Assembly: GCF_014633365.1 (NCBI RefSeq)
Contig: NC_068350.1
Location: 2,051,001-2,115,000 of the forward strand
From: Diospyros lotus
Taxonomy: Eukaryota; Streptophyta; Magnoliopsida; Ericales; Ebenaceae
Reading direction: 5' to 3'
Length of the DNA stretch: 64,000 nt
Within the stretch, counting starts at the first letter, position 1; the number at the start of each line of letters is the position of its first letter. The notes below the pieces were generated by a model. It was given only the letters and a program-made list of their open reading frames with translations. It did not search any database and had not been told where the DNA came from. This document shows, piece after piece, positions 51,601-63,600 of the stretch. The translations under genes and the position numbers were made by a program.

Positions 51601-54600
51601 TTTTATGTTAGTTACTTAAATATGACATCTATGCAGTCAGGTTATGGCTGATATGTCTTGTTGTTTTCTCTCTTTTTTTTTTTCCCAGTCCGGGAAGCTG
51701 TGTCTTCCTTCCATATGGTGCTCGTATATACAACAAATTGGTGGAATTTATACGAGGTCAATACTGGAAGAGAGGATACCAAGAGGTGAGTGATTCATGC
51801 CCTTGTTTCACTGCTATAAATCATGTTAGTTCATTATGGTCTATAATGTTACTCAACTTTGGTAGGTTGTGACACCAAATATCTACAACATGCAACTCTG
51901 GGAAACATCTGGTCATGCTGCAAACTATAGGGAGAATATGTTCTTATTGGAGGTAATATTGTTTTGTAGTTGTGCTGTGTATAATGGTTCACTACTGACT
52001 TCCTAGGCATTTGTATAATATATGTCCTCACTGATTATGTACAATTTTGGGAGCCTGTTTTATATGTAACTTCTGTTTTCTTTGTAGATTTTATTATTTT
52101 CCAGTGGGCTTAAAATCCTTTATGTTGGTGCAGTTTGTTTGAGATTTTGGAAATTAGTGGGGAATTAAATTCTTTGTTAACATTTAATATCAGAGTAACA
52201 CCAATTTGTTTCCTTGCTCAAATTTCCTTTTTTCTTTTTTCAAAATAAATTCTTGATTGCATGTTATTTCAAACTAATATTTCTGGCTTGCTGTACAGAT
52301 TGAAAAGCAAGAGTTTGGACTTAAGCCAATGAACTGCCCAGGGCACTGTTTAATATTTGATCATAGAGTTCGCTCATACAGGGGTTGGTTCATTTTGCTT
52401 CATTTCTTGAATTATATTCTCATGCTTGTTCTATTTGTCCCAATTCTTCTAAGCAAAATTATGCTCCATCTTGATCTTTATTGAGCAATCTCAATCTTTT
52501 TAGAAACATTTTTGGCTTTGGGCTGGCACATATATATATACATATATAATATCCCAATTAACTTGTTGATATTGATGCTGCACCTTCTACTATGTAATAT
52601 ATATGTATTCTATGTTATGGTTTGAGTTTTAATGAAGTTCAGAATTGGTAAGGGTTCTTAGAATGGAATGTATAACTGGAGCATGGGCTTGCATTTAAGC
52701 TGTCTGAAAATAATTATGAGAGAAAAACCTAAGAAATTAGTCTTTTTTAGCTTGTTGTTTAGCTTGTTATTTATAATAGGCATAACAAACCTTAAACACC
52801 TACGGGCTTAACTTATGAGCTTAATTTAATTACAAATAAAACACACATATAATAATTATAATATATACAATTATACTAATAATTATAACAATCTCCCTCA
52901 AGATGGAGCATAGATATCATATGCACCAAGCTTGTTATTAATATATTCCACTCGAGGACCCTTTAGAGACTTGGTGAAGACATCTGCAAGTTGATCATTG
53001 GAGTTAACAAGTTCTGTAATAATAACACCTTCAACTAGCTTTTCTTTAATAAAGTGACAGTGAATTTCGATATGCTTAGTTCGCTCATGGAACACTGGAT
53101 TGGAAGCAATGTTTAAGACAACCTGATTATCACAAACAAGCTTCATAGGGGACACTTCACAAAACTTGAGTTCCTGCAAGAGTTGTTTAAACCAGATGAG
53201 CTCACAAGTTGCATTAGCCATAGCCTGATACTTTGCCCCCGCACTAGATTTAACCACTACATTTTGTTTCTTACTTTTCAAAGAAACTAGATTTCCTCCC
53301 ACAAGAATACAATATCTAGAGGTTGATTGACGATCAGAAGGAGATCCTGCCCCAGATAAGATTCCATGGACGACTCTTGCTTGAGATTCTTGATATTAGA
53401 GACCACAATGTACAAACGTTGGATGTTGTTTGTATAACACTCTTCAGCTTCCTTCCACACATCAACAAAAGTTTCAAAGGGGCGAAAGAGTTGCATGATG
53501 GACGGATCAATAGGTTGCCATAGGAGGCTACATAACTGGGCATCAACTTGTTCCCATCTAACCCGATTATCTTTTGGCACACTTTCAGCCTTTGTGGTAA
53601 GATGATCCACTTGGCCTTGCCTTTTGATCACATTTTGACAGAGGCTGTCCATGATAGATAATTAACAGACCCTATCAACTTGATAGTGGTAATATTGGCT
53701 ATCCCAAGAGACAGTAAATGATTGAGAGGTAGCAGGGGCAACAGATGCCGGAGCGGGAGTAGCACCAGCAGAAACCACGTCACTAAGATCAGACATGGTG
53801 AGGACTCTGACACCGGAAAGAGCTTGAGGGGTCGTTGGGAATCAGATTTGGAGAATTCAGAGAGAATTGACCGGCGGATGTGTCGTCACACGTCAGCGCG
53901 TGAAGGCGGAGGCAGCAAGTCTTCGGCAGTCAGCCGATCTAATGGCGACAAACCCTAGGGTGGTGGCGGTGTTAGCAAGTGGTGGTCGGACAATGGGGTT
54001 TTGGTATGGGCAGTGACGGCGATGGCGACGGCTAGGGTTTGAAGGTTGTTGGAACATAGTTGTTAAAGGAATGCCTAGGCGCAAGGCGCCTTAAGGTGCC
54101 TTAAGGTGCTAGTTCGGCGCCTCGCCTGGGCCAAGGCGAGGCGATTTCAACGAGGCCCTTGCCTTGCACGGTGAGGCGCCGAGGCGAGGCGCACCTCATG
54201 AAACCTAGGTTTCAACTAAAACCTGGGCAACCCAATTCGCTCCTCACTCCATCTTCTTCTTGACTCAACCTGCGCCTACATCCTCTCTTCCTCTCCTCTC
54301 CGGCCTCCCCTATTCTCGGTTCCAGCATGAAAGTACCCCCCATTTGGAATCAATAAAAATATCTAAAAAATCAAAATCCATAACAATAAGAAAATAGAAT
54401 TTTGATTTTAGTACAAACTTGGGATTTAGCAATTTACCACCCCCAAAATACATACCTAATATTTCTTGAAAAATTCATTAAAAATCATTTTAACAACAAT
54501 GAATATTAGCTATCAAAATACCGGGAGATAGTTTTTTAAAATGAAAACATTTTCTTATATGTCTCATAATACGCTAATCTTCCAGAATTAGAAAAATAAC

Positions 54601-57600
54601 ATTTTTCAAAATGAAAACATTTTCTTGATTGTGGACTTGTAGTGTTTATTGGTTGTGGAGAGTACTAAAACTTGTCCAAAATGTCCTCCATTAGTAAAAC
54701 AAGAGATTTGAGAGTACATGCAAAAGAAGAAGAATAACAGGGATGAGCGAAATATGGCACCGTTAGATGATGATTTTCAATTTAGTGAAGGGTATGATGA
54801 TGATGAGGAGGGGTTGCCTCAAAGTAGAAAAAGATCCAATGTATCTACCCAATGTATTAAACAAATTCGATCACAATCGGGTTGAACTTCGACTTCGACT
54901 TCAAAGCGGCTAGTAACTCAGGTGATTGAAGAGGAGGAGGAAAGCGAGGCCGAGACCGAAGATGATGAAGACTTGGAAGAGGGAGAAGAATTGGGACAGG
55001 AAGAAGAAGATGAAGGGGTGATTGAAGGGGATGATGAAGATATTGACCTTGATGTTGATGATCTCCTTGATGATGATTGATTAAAACTTCTTTATTGATT
55101 GTGGACTTGTAGTCTTTATATGTTTGTTTAGAACTTTGCATGATGATTGTTACTTGTTTGAGTTTGAGACTTTAAGTTTGAACTTTGATAATGATTCTAG
55201 TTTAGAATTTGCATGATGAATGAATCAACTTTGATGTTGTTAGTTTAGAATTTGAAGATAATGAATCATTAATGATATGCATGTGTTATTATTGATAATT
55301 TGATAGTTTTTTATGATTTTACAAGATTTTTAGTTTTTTTTTCCTAAAAGGTGCGCCTCGCTTAGCAAAGGCGCGCCTCGCCTCGTGCACCTCGTGCCTC
55401 AAGCTCCAGGACCCTTTGCGCCTCGCTGCGCTTCGCGCCTTTCAGAACTATGTGCTGGAAAAAGATACACGACGGCGGCTAGGGTTTTTCTCACCAGTAG
55501 CTCCGATATCATGTGAGAAAATAATTATAAGAAAAAATCTAAGAGATTAACCTCTCTTAGCTTGTTATTTATAATAGGCATGACAGGCCTTGAACACCTA
55601 CGGGCTTAATCTAATTACAAATAAAACACACGCATATAATAATTACAATATATACAATTATACTAATAATTCTAACATAAGCCAATTCAACTGAAGTTTT
55701 CAATTTTTTTTTTCTGGTTTCCACTTGATCACAGAGGACCATTGGTGGGAATATCTGATGACCTACAAACTGATGGTCAAACTGAATTTGTGAGTAGAAC
55801 CTTGGACATGTCCTTTGTGGTGGAGATTCCCAGCCACAGGGGGTGCAGCTTCTGACTTGGGCTGAATTGTGGTAATACTTGCATCCTTCTGCTATAGGAA
55901 TGAGCCCTTTTTGAGCGCTTTGTGGCAGAATTCTCCTTTGTCTTCCAAATTATGTGGCTGCAAGTTCCCAAAAGAAGCAGTTGATCAGATCCAACAACAA
56001 TGAACTGATATCCTGAGGAGCTTAAAACTAAACCAAAAAGCTCAGGAAAGAATGAAGAACCAGAGAGATCAGCATAGGAGGGAAGTCCAATATGTACTAG
56101 GAGCTTGGGAATGGGTTAAGTTGCAACCTCATAGACCGCAATCCCTTTGTTCATGGGTCTCATCACAAGCTCAGTCAAAACTACATGGACCCTACCAAGC
56201 ACTAAAGAAAAGTGGGGCCTTGTCATGTAAAACTCGATTTGCTTGAAGAGTGTAAAATCCATTGTACTTTTTCATGCATCTGTACTCAAATCCCAAAGGT
56301 CTAGATCCTACCTTGCTGGTTAATCCTTTGCCTGTGGCTAGTTATGGCAGTGGACCTCTCCTTACACCACTACCTGTTGTTAATATGAGACAGTTGTTAC
56401 ATAAACCCGGTCAATACACAAGTGCTGGTACAGCCTCCTAGGAAGACTACTTACCGTACTATATCTGGAACTGAACCTTCAGTGGAAGGTTTATTTTGAT
56501 TATGATCACAAAATTAAGAAAGTTACATAAGAAAAGGAATTCAGATCATTAACCAACAAAATCTTGAGCATGAGTTAATGGGAGAATCTGTTATAGCAGT
56601 TGAGGAAGTTTGTAAAGATGCTCAGATGGTAGTACCAAAAGAAGCCTGTCAGGTACTTGAAGAATTTCAATGTTTTCCTTGAAGAATTCCCAAACCACCT
56701 TTCTCCTTTGCACACTCTTCAACATGCCACGAGTTTGGTCCTATGAGTGATCCTTCCTACTTTTCACTGTAGAATGAACTCATTGAATATGTTGAGCCAG
56801 ATAAAGCACTTAACAAACTACAACGTAGACTATATGAAAACATACCAAAGTGAGTTGTAATTTAGGTAGTCATCTTTAGTTGGGATATGATTTAAGCAGT
56901 GATTAATATTTGATTGATATTGATTAGAAACTGATGATTTCCCCTCCTTGAATCCTCTCTCTCTCTCTCTGGTCTTATCCAAGCCATCTACTTGTTCTAA
57001 ACTTCTTCTCCCCTAATTCTTCTCTTCTTCAATCTTTTACATGTCTGTTCCACTTGATCTTTTCTTTCCTCGTCAAGAATTTGTGCTACATGGATCAGAT
57101 GGGGATTTTTCTTTGTATTATTTTGAGTGTCATTATGTGAAGTGAATATCCAGTTGTTTGGATTTGTTTTGTGTATTTCAATCTTTCTGATATGAAATTG
57201 TTTTTAGTGTCATCACTGGCATTTGCTGTTAATCATAGTCCTGCCATCATCATAATGTTTTCTTAAGCTATTTGTGCAACCTGAACCCTAGGATTTTTGT
57301 ATTCTTATTTTTATGATTTTCAATAATTCCGCAGAGCTTCCTCTTCGCCTTGCTGATTTTGGGGTTTTACATCGGAATGAGGCAAGTGGTGCACTTAGTG
57401 GGTTAACTCGTGTCAGGAGATTTCAGCAGGTAGCTTTTATGGTTTAACAAAAATCTGAACTTGGGTTGTGCATCATGCCGGAACTAGTCCTTACATTGAA
57501 ATTATGTGATCTTGATGAGTTTTGAATACTTCTATCCATTCAGGCAGTACCTTGCTATTTAGATGTTAATGTAATCTGTTGTGTTGCTTAACTGCCTACA

Positions 57601-60600
57601 TTCTACAGTAGAGCATGGCAATATCAATTTTTGAACTTAAGCTGGTTTCTTATTGTGGAATAATGCGTTCTTCTATGTCCCCCTTTATACTTGTTTCCAC
57701 CAGGTACGAGTTTGTCATAAGTATGATGGTGCAGGATAATGTTTGAGCCCTGCTGCCAAATTAGGCTTTTGAATCATCTAGATGTTAGTGGTGTTTAAAG
57801 AAAAGTGAAGCTCACATTTGTCACTAAGTAAAATTTTTAAGCCTGTAACAGAATGGAAGATAGAAATTTAATTTTCTTTTTCATTTAATGTCCCTTCAAT
57901 TTCAAGTCCATTCCTTAATTAGAAGAATTTTGTAATTTTAGAATATTGCATGGTGTACCTTCCATAATCATTCATTTCCTACATCTAAGATATATATAAA
58001 GATTAAGGATAAGAAAATGCTGGTCTGGATGGAAACCTTCATCAAGTACTTATACCCGTGAGTCATGTAAAGATAGGCTTTAGTGAAGAATAAAATAAAA
58101 GAAAAAAGTTGAGAAAGCTCAATATGTTCATACTCTTTTTGAATATTAGTTCATATCTGGTGGAAGCCTTTTTCTGTCTAACAGAACATGTTTGAAACAG
58201 GATGATGCTCACATCTTCTGCAGGGAGTCTCAGGTTAGATGAACTTTCTCATATATAGCTAAGAACTGTTATCTATTTCTTTTTTATGGCTGGCATAACT
58301 TTTGTTCTTAATTTGTTCAGATAAAAGATGAAGTCAAGAGTGCATTAGAATTCATCAATCACACCTACGAGATATTTGGATTCACTTTTGACTTGAAGCT
58401 GTCAACGGTATTACATATAGCACATTTTCTCTCTTTTTTAAAAATTTTTGTGTTGAAGTGTTGGTTATCTGTTTGTTTGTTGAAGCTAGTAGGGAGATTA
58501 AGATTTGATGTGCTGTTGTTTGTTGATGCTGATGGTTTTATTGGTAGGGTTGTCCTTTATGTTATGGCAGTTTCCAATTTATCATTGACTCAGGCAATGC
58601 CTTGCACATATGAGTTGATTAAAATAGAATAAATTATTGGTTGGCTGCTTCTTTTACTTATGTGGTAATTAGGACTTAAAGAAGTTACCAGAGAAGAAAT
58701 AGTATTTGCATTTTGAAAATATGACATTATGTGCACCCAGTATGTTACTTAAACATTCTTGACCTAATAAAAGCAGAATTGAATGACCCCATAAAGGAAG
58801 CTAATCTCAGATCCCCATGGACTTAACTGCGTGCTTCAGGTCTAATCGTAATAAAAACAAATTAACAAAATGAAACATTATTATTTGTTGTCATTACTGT
58901 TATTGTCATTACTTGGCACAAAATCATCAAGAGGATGCAACCCTAAACAAAGGAGAAATTGGGGAAAAAACCAGCTATAATCAGTAGCAGTTTTTGAGTT
59001 CTTAACAATGAAGTTAAGATGAAAGTGGTGCCTGATCTCAAGTAGATATGGTCTAAAGTTTGGTCCTGGCAAAGAACAATTTGGGTGGGTCTGAACGTAA
59101 TCTGTGTTGTGCTCTCATGAACACAGTATATCGTAATTGTATCTTGATTAGTTCTAATATATTGTCCTTGCCTTTTGACATTGCAATTTGTTGTGATAAA
59201 ATTATGGGTTCCATTTTTTTTCAATCCTAAGTTTTTCCATCTTTTGCAACATGTAAGAAGTATTATTTATACTACATTCATTCAGGAATCAGCTTACGTC
59301 TCTTTTAAGGGCAATTGTATTATGGATTTACATAAATTTGTCTTTGCTCTGTTTTATTCATCATACTTAATTTGAAGAATACTCTTTGTTACGGTTAACA
59401 CATGCTTTGCATGATAGAGGCCAGAGAAATATCTTGGAGACTTACCGACATGGGAGAAAGCGGAGGCAGCTCTTGCGGAAGCATTGAATGAATTTGGGAA
59501 ACCCTGGGAGGTAGCTATACTCTTGTATATACAAACGTAGTTTTTTCTACATGGTTTCCCACTTTTCTCTTTTTTAAAGTTACAATAAATTCAAGTTTAA
59601 TTACTAGTCATATGTGGATGTAATTCCATTGACTACAAGTCCTCTATATTACAGTATGCTAATTGTTATGGGGTTTCAAGTAACTCTTTAACATTTCCAA
59701 AGTGGAAGGGTATTTTTGGTTATCTAAGGTCAAAGGACAACTTTTTTTTTTTAAAGTCAACTCAATCAGATATGCTGGAAACAGAAAGTGTCAAAAAAAT
59801 CAAAACAACTTTTCTATCAAGGTATTTCCAATTTTAGTGGTACTAGTAACATGGAAGATTTTATGGATTGAGTGGAAGAAATAGATAGATTATTCGATTA
59901 CAAGGTGGTACCATTAGAAAGAAGGGTAAAGCTGGTACCCTACAAATGGAAAGGAGCCGCCTAAGCTTGGTGGGGCAAATTGCCTGATTGTAGAAGAGAA
60001 GGAATGGGAGTTGAACTAAATATAGAGCGAAACAACTATTGAAGGGGTGATCCTTACGTCTTGATTTTTAATAGTATTTTTTTCCACGATACCCATGTTG
60101 TCTTTGAAAAGACTAGAATACGTATGATCTTTAGTGTTGCTAATTCTTGTAACAGTTTTGAAACCTGAGATAATGCTGCTGGTAGGGAACAAGTATGAGT
60201 TGCACTCTCAGATGAACTATGTAGAATCCCCGGATGCAAACGCAGGCAAGATAAAGGTTACTCATAAAGCAATAGGGAAACAATTAATTCACATTGATAA
60301 AGAGATTCTCATAGCCAATGAGTCTTATGAAGTAAGGTATGTATAATTATCTAATTATTTTGCAGGTAAATCTTATAAGGTATCCCTAGAGTCCTAGTTA
60401 TAAATACCTGTTATGTAAGACAACAATTGTCTTCAAATATAGTTCAATTCTTTGAAATTCTATCTCTATTGTTACCAAAATCCTTTTCTTTGTTTTATAA
60501 GGTTGAGGGTCTAGTTGTGCCATTTTTCACACTTCTATCGTCAGTAAAGCATTCTATTCATGGCTTACTGAAAAGGTTAGTGAATGCATATATTGCAACG

Positions 60601-63600
60601 ATTCCTTGCTGTGTGGCTATGGTTGCATGCTGATACAGACATGTGTGTGAAAGAGAGGATTATTGAAGAATATATAGACAAAGGGATTTTGATATTTCCT
60701 GGTGGAAAATTTCTAGGCTTGTAGTGGTATTACCTTGTGTTCTAGAGAGTGAGGGAGGGATGCTATGCATAAACACCTTTATGCATATGCTTTTCCCTGT
60801 AGGTGAAGTGCCTGATGCTTTTAAGCTTTTTGGAATGCTAATGAAGAGGACTTTCAGGGGCTGTTTAGTTTTGGAAAAAATGTTCCCAATTTTCTATCTC
60901 CAATTTTTTATAAAATCCTTAATTTTTATTTTTAATAGAAAATTTGAAAAATACACTCAAATGTTAGAAGTACATAAAATAATTTCCAATATAGAAAATT
61001 GGAAAATATGTTTAAAAAAGAGAGGTTTTTTGTTGTGTATCTTGTGTTAGAGAAGGAGATGGATATGATTTAGGTAAAATTTTGTGGAGTGAATTTCTCA
61101 AATCTCCAAATTAGAAAGGAAAATTTGGAACAACCCATTTTAGGAGTTTTCCAGGTTTACCACAATTTTGGAGAACCACATTTTCCAAATCTCCATTTTC
61201 TATTTAGAAAATATTTATATTTGAACAAATTTTCTAAATTTTCATTTTTTTTGTGGAGTAATTTTCTAAAAAACTGGGGTCGGTGTCCCACAAATAAACA
61301 TTCCCTCCGTTTAGTTTTTGACAAGAATATATCAGTGGAAACTGGAAAGAAGATTTTTTTTTTTATGAATGAAAATAAAAACCCAAGTTGTAAAACATCA
61401 TTGCTTTAAATAAACTGAATTTCACAAATTCATAGATTGTTTGGTGAAACTGGTTGCACCCCGGGCATCATTTGTTTGCTTTAGTTAACAGGCTGGGTTT
61501 TTAGATATCACTGAAGTTTTAGCCAGCTTGATCTCTTTTAACCTGCTTTGATGGGTTAAATTTGGCCACGTCTTGGGGCTGAATTAACTTCTTCATGTGC
61601 ACACTCAATATGAATTACATCTAGATGACAGATACCGAACTGCGCAATCTATTTTGGACTACTTTTTCTTTATACAGATAAATTTAAAGCAATGGATATG
61701 TAACTATTGACGATGATAGTGTTTTGAAGCTGTTCTTTTCTTAAGCATTTTTTGAGCTTCGGCAAGCACAAACTTTTGTCAACTATACTGGCGTGGTAAG
61801 TTGTAGTTTGAAAAATACTTATTTTTTAACAGACAAGGATTGGGCATACTGTTTTGGTGCTTCCATTTAGGCCTTGATATTGGACAACTAAGATTAATGG
61901 GGATGTTACTCTCATAGAATTGAGACAAAATGGTTAAAATGAAAAAGTGCGTTTGTCATTTTTTCTAATGGTAAGATTCCATTAAAACTAAAATGAAATT
62001 TTGTAAGACAACTACGTGATTAGCTATAGGACAACTATAAGACTAGTCTTGTTTTATGGTTCAGAATGTTAGGCAGTCAAATACTAGCATGAGCAAAAGA
62101 CGAGCGTAGCGGAGATAAGGATGTTAAGATGGATGTGCGGTCATACAAAAAAAGATAAAATTAGAAATGAGGTTATTCGTAATAAGGTAGGAGTAGTGCC
62201 AATCGATGAGAAGATGAGAGAGACTAGACTAAGATGGTTTGGTCATGTGAGAAGGAGACCAAGAGACGCTCTTGTGAGAAGAGTTGATGAAATGGAACAA
62301 CTAGTTAAAAAAAGAGGTAGAGGCAGATCCAAGAAGACAGTGGGAGAGATATTAAAGTTTGATATGAAGTGTATGGGTTTAAATGAAGATATGACAAAAG
62401 ACAGAAATACATGGAAGTCTAGAATTCATATAGCCGACCCCACATAATGAGATAAAGGCTAGATATGTTGTCGTTGGCTATGTGATCAGCTCTGTTGTAT
62501 GGCAAATAATGTTGGGTAGTGAAGCGCCAAAATGCACAAGATTGAGTGTAATAGAGATGGGAATGTTATAATGGATATGCGGCCGTACGAGGAAAGATAG
62601 AATTAAAAATGAAATTATTCATATTATAATAAGGTCAGAATGGCTCCTAGTTTAGATGATTGGTCATGTGAGAAAATACCAATAGAGGCTCCTTGGGGAA
62701 GAATGAAGGGAATGGAACAAGTTTTCAGCAAAAAAGGTAAGAGGAAGACAGAAAAAAACTTGATGAGAGATTCTAGGTATGATATGAGTTATAAGGGTCT
62801 TTTTCAAAAGATACGATTATAGATAAAAATGCTTGGTGTGCTAAATTTCATGTAGCTGACCGCACCTAATGGGATTAAAGCTGGATGTGTGGTTGTTAAT
62901 GCGATGTTATAATGTTATCTATTATTTTTTGATTTTGAAATTCGTCTTTTTACTATAAATATTAATATAAGTTATTAAGTATTTATTTTTCTTGGGCTGA
63001 AAATTCATGTTTTCTATTTCAAAAATACAAAGATAACTCTCTCTCTGAACCATGGAGAACATCTTGAAGTTGTTTTCCAACAGATGGTGTAAATTAGAGA
63101 AACTCGAAAATTGATCTTTTTTGTTCTCTTCTGTAAAAACTTTCTGAAATACAGGGCTTGTTTTGCACAACTGGACAACCCCTAAAGTCTTACTTTTAAC
63201 TTGAATATGAAACTTCTTTAAGGCTAAACAGCATGGTGTGTGCAATAATTACAGGCACCAATTGGATGAACCTTCTCGTTTATGATTTTTCTTAATATCC
63301 TAATAAAACCAATAATTTTTTGACAAATTTCGGTAATTTGGACATGCATCTTTATCTCATATATGGTTGGAGGAATTGTTTTGTAAGTGATATATGTGTG
63401 GAATAAGTGGTGGGCGTGGTTCAGTTGTGGATGCTAATGGTCTAAACTTAAAATAACCAGGTGGAGATTGTACTTTTTAAGCAGTCTGCGATGTATATCC
63501 CCTTTGGCATCTGCAAGAAGTGCAACTCACTTTTTGGGTTGTTGTGTAGATAAATGAAGCTGACGGAGCATTTTATGGGCCAAAAATTGATATTAGTGTT

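Larger units (their letters stand above)
52701..55677 (-). mobile_element. Internally deleted Copia retrotransposon with both LTRs (TSD TAAGC)
   Basis: Short LTRs at both ends are flanked by the perfect duplication TAAGC (52696-52700 and 55678-55682). In minus orientation the order is LTR, primer-binding site, gag remnant, RNase H, polypurine tract, LTR. Protease, integrase and most of reverse transcriptase are missing, so it cannot move on its own. Without the nested 1.4-kb hAT the element is only about 1.57 kb. It sits in antisense in a ThrRS intron. Confidence 0.92.
52384..57334 (+). other. ThrRS intron 11 (5 kb) with nested transposons
   Basis: The intron splits the Glu codon between RSYR and ELPLRL. 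It holds the Copia element 52701-55677 with an inserted hAT (54055-55452), and a decayed Ty3/gypsy integrase piece (about 55690-56260). I recognise nothing in 56870-57330. Confidence 0.9.
59511..63549 (+). other. ThrRS intron 15 (4 kb)
   Basis: It contains a Ty3/gypsy gag fragment (about 59878-60062) and two adjacent RTE LINE 3' ends (62030-62905). I recognise nothing in 60070-62030 or 62910-63549; short open frames there show no family resemblance. Confidence 0.65.

Noticed and set aside
54857..55141. Minus-strand open frame rich in Leu/Pro/His
   Set aside because: It is the antisense of the acidic Glu/Asp-rich stretch in the hAT element.
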